Assembly: GCF_000281085.1 (NCBI RefSeq)
Contig: NZ_JH767522.1
Coordinates: 291,918 to 355,917, forward strand
From: Catenovulum agarivorans YM01
GTDB lineage: Bacteria > Pseudomonadota > Gammaproteobacteria > Enterobacterales > Alteromonadaceae
Direction: 5' to 3'
DNA: 64,000 nucleotides
Positions 54,198-63,556 of this stretch are shown piece by piece. The translations under genes were made by a program, and so were the position numbers. The notes beneath the pieces are model-generated. The model did no database searches. It was given only the letters and a program-made list of their open reading frames with translations, and was not told the origin of the DNA. The number at the start of each line of letters is the position of its first letter. The first letter of the stretch is position 1.

Positions 54198-55397
54198 ATG
54201 ACCTTTTTTTCAAAAATTCCACTCGCGCTAAAAATCCTCATTCCCGGAGTGGCAATTGTTTTTGTTGTAGCAACAGCCAAACCTAAACCACAGCCAGCTC
54301 CTCCAGTAGAAACACCTGTGGTCAAAACCCAGGTTGAAACTGTTAGTGTAGAAAAAACCACGCAAACTGTTTTACTTGAAAGCCAAGGCACAGTGGAACC
54401 TCAACGCAGCTCACAGCTTATGCCGCAAGTGAGCGGCAAAATAGTAAAAATAGCAGACAACTTTGCTGATGGTGGCGTGTTTCGCGCCAACCAAATACTG
54501 ATTGAGTTAGACGACAGTAACTATCAAGTAGCTTTAGCACAAGCACAATCTGCTTTAGCTGAAGCACAAATGCAACTTGCAACCGAACAAGCGCAATCAC
54601 AAGAAGCGCAAAGGCAATGGCAAGAACTGGGTAATGCAGCTGCTAATGCGTTATTTAAACGTGAACCACAACTCGCTGCTGCCCAAGCCAAATTCGCCGC
54701 CGCGCAAGCGAATGTTACTAAAGCTAAACTTGATTTAGCTCGGACAAAAGTATCCTTGCCATTTACTGGTCGAATTGAAAATATCCAAGTGGGTATAGGT
54801 CAATTTGTTGGAACTGGTACCACCTTAGCAACTGTGTATGACACCAGCAAAGTGCAAATAAAATTGCCGCTAACCGAAAAACAAACCGGCCTGATTGATC
54901 TATCAATCTTACGGCTTTCACAGCAGCCTAAGCAGAATTCAGCAGTCGAAATAACTAGCTTTTATGCTGGCCAACAACATACATGGTTTGGCCAAATCGA
55001 ACGCATTGGTGCTCGTTTAGATAACAATACACGCATGCTAGATTTAATTGTGACTTTAGAACAAAACCAACAGATGTCGCAACAAGGTTTACCTATTTTG
55101 GTTGGCATGTTTGTTAACGGCAAAATAACCAGTAAACCTATCGCAGACTTGATTCAACTACCAAAACAAGCCTTGTTTAAACGCAACCAAATTTATCTAG
55201 TAGATGAAAATAGTAAAGTGCTGCAACAGCAAGTTGAAGTAATTGCAAAATCAACCGACACAGTGTGGATAACAGCACAACAAATAGCTAATGGCAGCCA
55301 AGTTATTATCAATAAACTCGGTTTTCTCTCACCCGGAACGGATGTCACCACCCAAGCTGAAACACCAGCAACAGCGCAACTGACTGACGCTAACTAG
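54198..55397 (+). CDS. RND efflux periplasmic adaptor (MFP) subunit
   Basis: 399 residues. An N-terminal membrane anchor (about 5-25) is followed by a barrel-sandwich start (TVLLESQGTVEPQRSSQLMPQVSGKI), a helical hairpin (about 110-180, Ala/Gln/Glu-rich), a return half (LPFTGRIENIQVGIGQFVGTGTTLAT) and a beta-barrel. It links the inner-membrane RND pump to an outer-membrane channel. The pump gene follows after 11 bases. No TolC-type channel is in view, so a shared channel is probably used. Confidence 0.9.
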   Translation: MTFFSKIPLALKILIPGVAIVFVVATAKPKPQPAPPVETPVVKTQVETVSVEKTTQTVLLESQGTVEPQRSSQLMPQVSGKIVKIADNFADGGVFRANQILIELDDSNYQVALAQAQSALAEAQMQLATEQAQSQEAQRQWQELGNAAANALFKREPQLAAAQAKFAAAQANVTKAKLDLARTKVSLPFTGRIENIQVGIGQFVGTGTTLATVYDTSKVQIKLPLTEKQTGLIDLSILRLSQQPKQNSAVEITSFYAGQQHTWFGQIERIGARLDNNTRMLDLIVTLEQNQQMSQQGLPILVGMFVNGKITSKPIADLIQLPKQALFKRNQIYLVDENSKVLQQQVEVIAKSTDTVWITAQQIANGSQVIINKLGFLSPGTDVTTQAETPATAQLTDAN

Positions 55398-55408
55398 AGG
55401 CAAAACAA

Positions 55409-58400
55409 ATGAATGGATTAATCGCTTGGTTTGCACGTAACTCAGTTGCCGCCAACTTACTCATGTTAACCATATTTCTCGGTGGTATTTATGGGGTAGA
55501 AGAAGTCGAGAAAGAAGTATTTCCATCGACCGAAACCAATGTAGTCAACATAAATATGGCGTATTTGGGTGCAGGCCCCAGAGAAGTTGAACAACAAATA
55601 GTTACCCGCATCGAAGAAGCCATTGCCGATTTACCCGGTATTTTTCAGATACGCTCTGCAGCCAGAAACGGTAGCGCTAATGTTTCAGTTGAGATAGTTG
55701 AAGGTTATCCAATTAAAGAAGCTTTAGCGGATATAAAACTGAGAGTTGATGCAATCAATACCTTTCCCGGCAATACCGAACGGCCGATCATCAGCCAGCG
55801 TATTTACCGCGTGCCGCTGATGTTTTTTACCTTATCGGGTGATGCTGACGATAAATTAATGAAAGCCAAGGCGCAGCAAATAGCCGATGAAATGGCATTA
55901 TTAGAAGGAGTTTCAACTGTTAATTATTCAGGCACTAAAGCCGATGAAGTCAGTATCGAGCTGTCTGAATATCAACTTAGAAAATACAATTTAACTTTTG
56001 ATCAAATAGCTACAGCCATTCGCAATGCATCACTTAATTTACCAGCAGGCACAATAAAATCGTCTGTTGGCAATATTCAAATTCAAACGCGTAACCAAGC
56101 GTATAACGCTGCCGATTTTGCGCAAATTGTTATTATGTCGGACGCACAAGGCCGAGAAATTCTCTTAGGTGATATTGCGCAAATTGATGATGGTTTCACC
56201 GAAGATGACTCGTCGGTTAAATTTAATGGCATAAAAGCGGTCGATTTTCGCGTGATGATCAGTGACGATCCAGACCTATTTGCTGGTACAGAAAACGCTC
56301 GTAACTATTTATTAGAATTAAATAAAAACCTGCCTGCGGGTATGCAAATAGACATCAATTATGAAATGAAAGAGCTATTCGACAGCCGGTTAAATTTATT
56401 AACCGATAATGCGCTCGGCGGCCTAGTACTGGTTTTTATCATTTTAGTTTTGTTTCTACGTCCAGCCTTGGCTTTATGGGTATGTGTTGGTATTGCCACA
56501 GCTTTTGCTGGCGCAATTTGGTTATTAACCTATTTTGATGTCACTGTGAACATGTTTTCTATGTTCGCCTTTTTAGTAGTGCTTGGTATTGTGGTTGATG
56601 ATGCGATTGTGGTCGGCGAAGCTGTTTATAGCCAACAAAAGAAACAACTACAAAACCGTTTAGACAGCGCGATTATTGGTAGCCAATTAGTATTAAAACC
56701 TGTGGTGTTAGCGGTATTAACCACGATTATTTTATTCGCCCCCATGTTATTTGTGCCAATGGATGTTGAGCCTTTTACTCACTCAATTTTCTTTGTAGTG
56801 GCCTTGAGTTTAATTTTTTCTTTGGTTGAATGTTTATTGATTCTGCCGGCGCATTTAGCCCATTTAAAACCAGAAAAACAATCTAAAGTTGTTTTATTGG
56901 CGACATTACAAAATAAACGCCAAATGCTTGCAGATAAAATGGAACAGTTTGCGCAAAACACTTATGGCAAAAAGCTTGTGGGCATGGTTGAACAAAGTGG
57001 CGCGACTTTGGTTGCCTTTGTTTTGGCCTGCGCACTCAGTGTCGCCTCTTTTGTTGGTGGTTGGCTAAACACTAGCTTTTTCCCGAACATTCCTCAAACC
57101 TTTATTTCCGTAAATGTTAGCTTGCCTGAAGCTGCGCCTTACAGCGAAGCATTACGCATCGCCAATTATATTGAAGGCAAAGTTCAGCAACTGAGTGAAG
57201 ACCAAGAAATGCTCGCTGCCAACGACAATGTGCCTTTTGTAACTGAAATAAAAACCAATGCTCGTACCGGTAATGCCAATGTATTTGTGGGTTTATCCAT
57301 GCCGGAAATTCGCATTTTGCCCGTGCAGGATATTTCGAAAAAACTCCAAGATATGATAGGCCCCTTACCTGAAGCAAAAAGTTATTCTTTAGCCTTTAGT
57401 TTTGGTGGTGAACAATCGGATATTTTCTTAAATATGAATATTGCTGCCAATGACTTAACTAGCCAACAAGCTGCGGTTGCGGACGTTTCAGATACACTCG
57501 CCAGTTACCCTGGGGTTATCAACGTACGTTCGAGTTTAGAGTCAGAAAAAATCGAAGTTGAACTGTCGCTAAAACCGCATGCTGAAACTTTAGGGATAGA
57601 CTTAGCCATGATAGCGCGCCAAGTACGCCAAGCGATTTATGGTGAAACGGTTCAGCGCATTCCACGTGGTAAAGAAGACGTGCGAGTGATGCTCAAGTTC
57701 CCAGAATCACATCGCCGCAGTTTAGATGAAATTTATTCAATGCGTATTCGCAATCCACAAGGTTATGAAGTACCAATTGAAACAGTAGCGGATGTGAAAC
57801 TCATTCCTGGATTTAGTCAAATAGAAAGGGTAGATAGACGCCGTAATATCGAAATAACCGCAGATATCCAAGAAGGCTATGATGCCAATGCTACTGTAGA
57901 ACAAATGCTCAGCGATAATTTAGCGCAATGGCAACTCAAACATATAGGGTTAAATTTAAGTACCGACGGTAACTTACGCGCACAACAAGCTTTTACCCAA
58001 GGTTTGCAAGTTAACTTGTTGGTGGCGCTAGCAATTGCTTATGCGTTGATGGCGATAGTATTCCGCTCGTATTGGGAACCGTTATTAGTATTAACCGCAG
58101 TACCTTTTGGTTTTATGGGCGCAGTTTGGGGGCATTTATTACTAGATTTAGATATCAGCATGATGTCATTTTTTGGCTTTTTAGCCTGCGCTGGTGTTGT
58201 GGTAAACGACAACCTAGTTTTGCTCTCACGGCTTAAAGATCTAGTTGAACAAGGAGTAGATGTTAAACATGCAGTAGTGCAAGCAGGCGTCGATAGATTC
58301 CGCGCCATCGTATTAACCTCACTTACCACCTTTGTCGGTTTATTGCCTATTCTGTTTGAAAAGAGCAACCAAGCACAGTTTTTAATCCCCATGGTGGTCG

Positions 58401-58558
58401 CTTTATCATTTGGGGTGTTGTTTGCGTCAGTTGTTACTTTGATATTTGTGCCAACTTTATATTGGCAAAGTCATAAGTTTAGCAACTGGATTAAAAGGTT
58501 AGGTGCTAAAATAGTTCAACGAATCAACAAAGGCGATGTTGAGATTGAAGTTAATTAA
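55409..58558 (+). CDS. RND efflux permease (AcrB/MexB-like inner-membrane pump)
   Basis: 1049 residues, normal for the family. It shows the RND pattern: IAWFARNSVAANLLMLTIFLG as first helix, two large periplasmic loops, and proton-relay Asp pair in VVLGIVVDDAIVVGEAV (helix 4), plus a second repeat with ACAGVVVNDNLVLLSRL. FSMFAFLVVLG and PTLYW are further marks. It belongs to the heavy-metal/multidrug RND superfamily; the substrate is not predictable. It follows the adaptor gene at 11 bases. Confidence 0.95.
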   Translation: MNGLIAWFARNSVAANLLMLTIFLGGIYGVEEVEKEVFPSTETNVVNINMAYLGAGPREVEQQIVTRIEEAIADLPGIFQIRSAARNGSANVSVEIVEGYPIKEALADIKLRVDAINTFPGNTERPIISQRIYRVPLMFFTLSGDADDKLMKAKAQQIADEMALLEGVSTVNYSGTKADEVSIELSEYQLRKYNLTFDQIATAIRNASLNLPAGTIKSSVGNIQIQTRNQAYNAADFAQIVIMSDAQGREILLGDIAQIDDGFTEDDSSVKFNGIKAVDFRVMISDDPDLFAGTENARNYLLELNKNLPAGMQIDINYEMKELFDSRLNLLTDNALGGLVLVFIILVLFLRPALALWVCVGIATAFAGAIWLLTYFDVTVNMFSMFAFLVVLGIVVDDAIVVGEAVYSQQKKQLQNRLDSAIIGSQLVLKPVVLAVLTTIILFAPMLFVPMDVEPFTHSIFFVVALSLIFSLVECLLILPAHLAHLKPEKQSKVVLLATLQNKRQMLADKMEQFAQNTYGKKLVGMVEQSGATLVAFVLACALSVASFVGGWLNTSFFPNIPQTFISVNVSLPEAAPYSEALRIANYIEGKVQQLSEDQEMLAANDNVPFVTEIKTNARTGNANVFVGLSMPEIRILPVQDISKKLQDMIGPLPEAKSYSLAFSFGGEQSDIFLNMNIAANDLTSQQAAVADVSDTLASYPGVINVRSSLESEKIEVELSLKPHAETLGIDLAMIARQVRQAIYGETVQRIPRGKEDVRVMLKFPESHRRSLDEIYSMRIRNPQGYEVPIETVADVKLIPGFSQIERVDRRRNIEITADIQEGYDANATVEQMLSDNLAQWQLKHIGLNLSTDGNLRAQQAFTQGLQVNLLVALAIAYALMAIVFRSYWEPLLVLTAVPFGFMGAVWGHLLLDLDISMMSFFGFLACAGVVVNDNLVLLSRLKDLVEQGVDVKHAVVQAGVDRFRAIVLTSLTTFVGLLPILFEKSNQAQFLIPMVVALSFGVLFASVVTLIFVPTLYWQSHKFSNWIKRLGAKIVQRINKGDVEIEVN

Positions 58559-58559
58559 T

Positions 58560-58584
58560 AACACGCGACTAATCGTCGCGCGTT
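58560..58584. terminator. Terminator hairpin between the RND pump gene and the FKBP gene
   Basis: AACACGCGAC (58560-58569) with GTCGCGCGTT (58575-58584), one mismatch. It sits between convergent genes and probably serves both. Confidence 0.6.
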
Positions 58585-58916
58585 AATACTTCTAACAACT
58601 CTATTTCAAAGGTTAAATCTGAATGGGCTGGCAATTTATCGCCCATGCTGCGTTCGCCGTAAGCTAAATGTGATGGTACAAATAGTTTGCGTTTTCCACC
58701 TACTTTCATACCCAATATGCCTTGATCCCAACCTTTAATTACTCGGCCTGTACCAATAACACATTGAAACGGGCGGCCTTTATCGATTGATGAATCAAAT
58801 TTACTACCGTCATTTAAATAACCAACATAATGAGTGGTAATTAATGCACCTTTAACCGCTTCTTTGCCGTCACCCACTACAATATCTGTGATTTCGAGTT
58901 CTTTTGTATCTGTCAT
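58569..58916 (-). CDS. FKBP-type peptidyl-prolyl cis-trans isomerase
   Basis: 115 residues, a single cytoplasmic FKBP domain with no signal peptide. FDSSIDKGRPFQCVIGTGRVIKGWDQGILGMKVGGKRKLFVP spans the active-site core, with the conserved Trp of the pocket in KGWDQG and Tyr in HLAYGER. The ATG at 58916 has TGGAA upstream; the GTG at 58928 is less likely. It catalyses proline isomerisation in folding. Confidence 0.93.
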   Translation of the reverse strand: MTDTKELEITDIVVGDGKEAVKGALITTHYVGYLNDGSKFDSSIDKGRPFQCVIGTGRVIKGWDQGILGMKVGGKRKLFVPSHLAYGERSMGDKLPAHSDLTFEIELLEVLTRDD

Positions 58917-59030
58917 TTTTTGTTCCACGCGAAAAAAATAGATTTATCCAAGACGTCTGCTGTAAAAAATTGGATAATACGCCCATATTTGTAGCATGTT
59001 AAACACTCACCTAGTGAATTGGAATTTTTG

Positions 59031-61217
59031 ATGGAAATTAAAGTAAATTATTTAGACAACTTACGCCTTGAAGCCAAATTTGACGATTTTACCGTCATTT
59101 CCGACCAACCAATTCGTTATAAAGGCGATGGCTCTGCACCGGGTCCATTCGACTATTTTTTAGCTTCATCAGCTATGTGTGCCGCCTACTTTGTTAAGGT
59201 GTATTGTTTAGCGCGTGATATTCCAACCGACAATATTCGTTTAGCGCACAACAATATTGTTGATCCAGAAAACCGCTACAAGCAGCAATTTAAAATTCAG
59301 ATAGAACTTCCAGAAAGCATTTCAGAAAAAGATCGCATCGGTATTTTGCGCTCTATCGACCGCTGTACAGTGAAAAAAGTAGTGCAAACAGGCCCAGAAT
59401 TTATTGTTGAAGCGGTAGAAAGTTTAGCGCAAGACGCTTCAGCCATGATAATGGTTGATACAGATGAAAATAATCAAACCTTTATTGTTGGCAAAGATTT
59501 ACCACTAGAAAAAACTATAGCCAATATGACTCAGCAACTGGCTGACTTAAGTATGAAAATTGAGGTTTCATCGTGGCGCAATATAGTGCCAAATGTTTGG
59601 TCTCTGCATATTCGTGATGCCGCGTCACCTATGTGTTTTACCAATGGTAAAGGTTCAAGCAAAGAAAGTGCCTTGTGTAGCGCATTAGGCGAATTTATCG
59701 AACGCTTAAATTGTAACTTTTTCTACAATGACCAATTTTTGGGTGAAGACATAGCCAATGCTGAATTTGTCCATTACCCGAATGAAAAATGGTTTGAATT
59801 AACCGAAGACGACTCACTGCCAGCAGGCATGTTAGACGACTACTGTTTAGATATTTTTAACCCTGATGGTGAACTGCAAGGTTCGCATTTAATCGACACC
59901 AACTCAGGTAATATTGAACGTGGTATTTGTTGTATTCCATACACACGCCACAGCGATGGTGAAACTGTTTATATTCCATCAAACATTATTGAAAACCTGT
60001 TTTTAAGCAATGGTATGAGCGCGGGCAATAATATTTTTGAAGCGCAAGTACAGTGTTTATCTGAGATATTTGAACGCGCGGTTAAACGCCAAATTATCGA
60101 ACAAGAAATTGTTTTACCAGACGTACCAAAAGAAGTATTAGCCAAATACCCAAGCATAGTTGCCGGTATTGAAGGTTTAGAACAACAAGGTTTTCCTGTA
60201 TTGGTGAAAGACGCATCATTAGGTGGCCAATTCCCTGTAATGTGCGTCACCATAATGAACCCAAAAACCGGTGGTGTATTTGCTTCATTTGGTGCACACC
60301 CAAGTTTTGAAGTGGCACTAGAGCGCAGCTTAACTGAGTTATTACAAGGGCGCAGTTTTGAAGGATTAAATGATATTCCAAAACCTACCTTTAACAGCAT
60401 GGCAGTATCTGAGCCAGAAAACTTTGTTGAGCATTTTATCGACTCAACTGGGGTTATTTCATGGCGCTTCTTTAGCAGCAAATCTGAATATGATTTTGTT
60501 GAGTGGGATTTCTCTGGCAACAATGAACAAGAGTGCGAAACCTTATTTGGTATTTTAGCCGATTTAGGCAAAGAAGCTTATGTGGCTAAGTTCGAACACC
60601 TTGGCGCAAGTGCTTGCCGTATCCTAGTGCCGGACTATTCAGAAGTGTACCCAGTTGAAGATTTAATTTGGGACAATACCAACAAAGCGCTGCAATACCG
60701 TGAAGATATCCTAAATATCCACAAGTTGTCGGAAGATCAGTTAGTTGATTTATATGAGCGCTTAGAAGACAGCCAGCTAGATAACTATATCGACATTATT
60801 ACCCTGATTGGTATTGAGTTTGACGAAAACACAGTTTGGGGTCAATTAACCATACTTGAGCTAAAAATTCTAATTTGCCTTGCGGTTGGTGAGCTTGAAC
60901 AAGCAATCGAGTTAGTGGGTGAGTTTTTACAATACAACGACAATACAGTTGAACGTACTTTATTTTACCAAGCAGTCAGTGCTGCTTTAGAAGTAACCTT
61001 AGATGAAGAACTAGAGTTAGATGATTTCATTTTTAACTTCAAACGTATGTTTGGCGACGAAGTCATGGAAAATGTGGTTGGCTCAATTAATGGTGACGTT
61101 AAATTTTATGGTTTAACCCCAACCAGTATGAAACTTGAAGGATTAGACCGACATTTACGCTTAATTGACAGCTATAAAAAGTTACATAACGCACGCAAAA
61201 AAGCGGCGGGGTTATAA
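59031..61217 (+). CDS. OsmC-YcaO fusion protein
   Basis: 728 residues from the ATG at 59031. The N-terminal ~135 residues form an OsmC/Ohr-type domain (GDGSAPGPFDYFLASSAMCAAYFVKVY), with cysteines at the usual peroxide-reacting places (AMCAAY and DRCTVKKV). Residues about 160-550 form the YcaO ATP-binding domain (NGKGSSKESALCSALGEFIERLN, FEAQVQCLSEIFERAVK, SFEVALERSLTELLQGR). The C-terminal ~160 residues are acidic helices. E. coli YcaO is linked to RimO-dependent methylthiolation of ribosomal protein uS12; this fused form is a known architecture whose role is less certain. A terminator follows. Confidence 0.93.
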   Translation: MEIKVNYLDNLRLEAKFDDFTVISDQPIRYKGDGSAPGPFDYFLASSAMCAAYFVKVYCLARDIPTDNIRLAHNNIVDPENRYKQQFKIQIELPESISEKDRIGILRSIDRCTVKKVVQTGPEFIVEAVESLAQDASAMIMVDTDENNQTFIVGKDLPLEKTIANMTQQLADLSMKIEVSSWRNIVPNVWSLHIRDAASPMCFTNGKGSSKESALCSALGEFIERLNCNFFYNDQFLGEDIANAEFVHYPNEKWFELTEDDSLPAGMLDDYCLDIFNPDGELQGSHLIDTNSGNIERGICCIPYTRHSDGETVYIPSNIIENLFLSNGMSAGNNIFEAQVQCLSEIFERAVKRQIIEQEIVLPDVPKEVLAKYPSIVAGIEGLEQQGFPVLVKDASLGGQFPVMCVTIMNPKTGGVFASFGAHPSFEVALERSLTELLQGRSFEGLNDIPKPTFNSMAVSEPENFVEHFIDSTGVISWRFFSSKSEYDFVEWDFSGNNEQECETLFGILADLGKEAYVAKFEHLGASACRILVPDYSEVYPVEDLIWDNTNKALQYREDILNIHKLSEDQLVDLYERLEDSQLDNYIDIITLIGIEFDENTVWGQLTILELKILICLAVGELEQAIELVGEFLQYNDNTVERTLFYQAVSAALEVTLDEELELDDFIFNFKRMFGDEVMENVVGSINGDVKFYGLTPTSMKLEGLDRHLRLIDSYKKLHNARKKAAGL

Positions 61218-61229
61218 TATTCAAATCAA

Positions 61230-61260
61230 GGCGCTAGATTGTCTAAAAAAATCTAGCGCC
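61230..61260. terminator. Bidirectional terminator between the OsmC-YcaO and GH53 genes
   Basis: GGCGCTAGATT (61230-61240) with AATCTAGCGCC (61250-61260), 11 perfect pairs, A/T-rich loop and flanks. It lies in the 54-base gap between convergent genes. Confidence 0.7.
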
Positions 61261-61271
61261 TAATTACCAAT

Positions 61272-63278
61272 TTAAAACATTGGAGTGAAAGTAATATCGT
61301 CAATGTAACCCCAAGATTGAGCAATTTCATCTAACGACAATACAATGTCAGCTTGGCCATTGACCACTTCAACTTCAGTGGTAAAAGTAGCCCAATTTAA
61401 CCAACCACTGGTTGTTAACGCAACTTCCGCAGTATTAGTGCCAGAGGTAACCATTATTTTACTCGCAGTTGCGCCTTTGCTCTCACCCATAATTGCAGCA
61501 CTTAACAAGTATTTACCATTATCTAGGCCAGTTAAATTTTGCGTTAATGTGGTTTTAAAGTCTTGGTCTAACCAATAGTTTAAAGTGTATTGACCGGTTA
61601 ACGCGGCGTTTGCATCATCACTGATAGTAAAAATGCTATCACCTGCCAAAATCCATTGGCTATAACTGCCAGACTCAAAACTGCTGTCTAACAACACGTT
61701 TTGTTTTTTCACCAATACACTAACAGGTACAGTAATACTTGAACCATCGGCTAAAAACGCTTCTATTTGATAGTCAGCACTGGCACTTGCATCTATTGAA
61801 CTAGTATTCCCCCAAGTTACCTGCATATCAGCAAATTGAGCTGTGTTATATACCACGCGAATTTCGCTTGGTAGGGTGATAGTTGTTTGTCCTGCGTCTA
61901 GCTCTAAAAGAACAGTTTCTACCGAGTCAACCGCCATAGGTTGCATATCTGCCGTTTCAGACACCAACCAAAAAACATCGAGTGAATCTAGCACTTTGCC
62001 TGAATAATCAAACATAGCTTGGTTTTCCCAACCATTTGTTTGACCAGAGATCCAGCCAGCACCACTCACACCTAACCAAGTTGGTTCCCAATAAAACACA
62101 CCCGCGCCTAAATCATTTGGAACATTCGCAATGCGCTCAATTAAGTCACGAACAAATGAAGCTTGGCCTTGAACACTTGGGAAGTAACCTGTAATTTCCG
62201 CATCTGCATTACCAAAGATATTGCTGCCACCATCAGGGCCTACATCGGTAGTAAATGCATAAGCAGTTTCAACAATCACCACAGGTTTATTACGTTCATT
62301 GGCAAGTCTATCCATCGCAACTTGTAATTGAGATAAGGTTCCATGCCAATATGGATAATAAGATAAACCAATAATGTCGTAGTCTAACTGCTGGTTATCA
62401 AAAGCTGCGTAAACTGACGCTATAAAATCAGTTTTTTGTGGTTCAGTTAAATGCAACATAATTTCAGCAGAAGCATTCGCTTGTACCTCGGCATCACGCA
62501 CAGCTTGAATGCCTTGTTTTAGTAATGCAATTGTACCAGCTGAGGTTACCCCATTGCCTTGTGGCGCAACCAAACCTGTATTAATTTCGTTGCCGATTTG
62601 CACCATATCTGGAAAAACACCATCAGCATGCATAGCCATTAGGCTATCGTAGGTAAAATTATATAGTGCAGTTTCAACTTCTGCTGCTGACAAATTTTGC
62701 CAAGCTTTTGGCATATATTGCTGACCCGGATGCGCCCAAAAATCACTGTAGTGGAAGTCGAGTAAAACTTTTAGTCCTTGCGCTTTAGCGCGTTTAGCCA
62801 GAGCAATAGCGGTCGCTAGGTCATTGTTACCACCGCCAATTGGCCCGGAAACCGCTTGGCCACCATTAACATCAGCTGACCAATAAACATCATTGATATC
62901 ATTCCAAACACGCAAACGTACCCAGTTTACTTGGTGCTCAGCCAAGATGCTGAAAACGTCTTGCTCAATGCCATCCTCGTTATAGAACTTACCACCGGCT
63001 TGCTCTACCTGCTGCACAGTAGAGATATCAACACCTTTGATAAAACTATCGTCAATATCCACAGGATTAACATAAATAGACGAGGTTAATACAGGTGTAT
63101 TGCCACCATTGTCTGGTGTATCAGGTGTATCAGGTTTATCGTTTTCCTCAGTTTGGATATCTAAGCCACATCCCACCACCAATGAAACCGCAGTAACCGC
63201 CAATACACTGCGCACAGATTTTGCCAACCATCCTTGTAATAACTGCGTTGTTCCTTGTTTTTCAGATACTAATTGCAT
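61272..63278 (-). CDS. GH53 endo-beta-1,4-galactanase lipoprotein with C-terminal CBM61-like domain
   Basis: 668 residues from the ATG at 63278, with GGGGAGC about 10 bases upstream and a promoter at 63330-63358 that excludes the TTG at 63329. Lipobox SLVVGC (Cys37), then a Pro/Asp/Thr linker. The GH53 domain (about 80-460) has acid/base Glu231 in IGNEIN, nucleophile Glu337 in VIVETAY, and VRLRVWNDI. A beta-sandwich module follows, and the C-terminal ~140 residues match CBM61 (galactan-binding: TLNYWLDQDF, GYIDDITF). It should cut galactan or arabinogalactan side chains at the cell surface. It is a single gene with no sugar transporter adjacent. Confidence 0.94.
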   Translation of the reverse strand: MQLVSEKQGTTQLLQGWLAKSVRSVLAVTAVSLVVGCGLDIQTEENDKPDTPDTPDNGGNTPVLTSSIYVNPVDIDDSFIKGVDISTVQQVEQAGGKFYNEDGIEQDVFSILAEHQVNWVRLRVWNDINDVYWSADVNGGQAVSGPIGGGNNDLATAIALAKRAKAQGLKVLLDFHYSDFWAHPGQQYMPKAWQNLSAAEVETALYNFTYDSLMAMHADGVFPDMVQIGNEINTGLVAPQGNGVTSAGTIALLKQGIQAVRDAEVQANASAEIMLHLTEPQKTDFIASVYAAFDNQQLDYDIIGLSYYPYWHGTLSQLQVAMDRLANERNKPVVIVETAYAFTTDVGPDGGSNIFGNADAEITGYFPSVQGQASFVRDLIERIANVPNDLGAGVFYWEPTWLGVSGAGWISGQTNGWENQAMFDYSGKVLDSLDVFWLVSETADMQPMAVDSVETVLLELDAGQTTITLPSEIRVVYNTAQFADMQVTWGNTSSIDASASADYQIEAFLADGSSITVPVSVLVKKQNVLLDSSFESGSYSQWILAGDSIFTISDDANAALTGQYTLNYWLDQDFKTTLTQNLTGLDNGKYLLSAAIMGESKGATASKIMVTSGTNTAEVALTTSGWLNWATFTTEVEVVNGQADIVLSLDEIAQSWGYIDDITFTPMF

Positions 63279-63329
63279 TTTAATTTCGCTCCCCAAGCAA
63301 AAGGGTAAACATTTACCCACCAAAGGCAA

Positions 63330-63358
63330 AGTATTGCGCCAAGGTTAATAACTGTCAA
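63330..63358 (-). promoter_or_regulatory. Sigma-70-like promoter of the GH53 gene
   Basis: On the minus strand TTGACA (63353-63358) is followed after 17 bases by AATACT (63330-63335), placing transcription start near 63323 and a leader of about 45 bases before the ATG at 63278. Confidence 0.55.
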
Positions 63359-63454
63359 TTAACTGTACAAAAATTAACATTTTTTAGCTAAGCTAGTTTC
63401 TAATGCCCTATTATTTTTCTCTGACTGAGAATAACTGCACTGTATAGAAGTTTA

Positions 63455-63482
63455 TTACACATTGTAATCTAACAATGTGTAA
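63455..63482. other. Inverted repeat upstream of the GH53 gene
   Basis: TTACACATTGT (63455-63465) and ACAATGTGTAA (63472-63482), 11 perfect pairs with a 6-base spacer, between the M16 peptidase stop and the GH53 promoter. It is either the terminator of the peptidase gene or an operator. Confidence 0.5.
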
Positions 63483-63556
63483 CTTGATTGCTGGCGAATG
63501 GAAGATAAAGAAAAGACGAACGAACACATTCGCCTTGTAATTCATATATACAAAAT

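Noticed and set aside
59969-60571. 200-codon minus-strand frame inside the OsmC-YcaO gene
   Set aside because: Antisense to a clear YcaO domain; composition matches a shadow frame and there is no start context.
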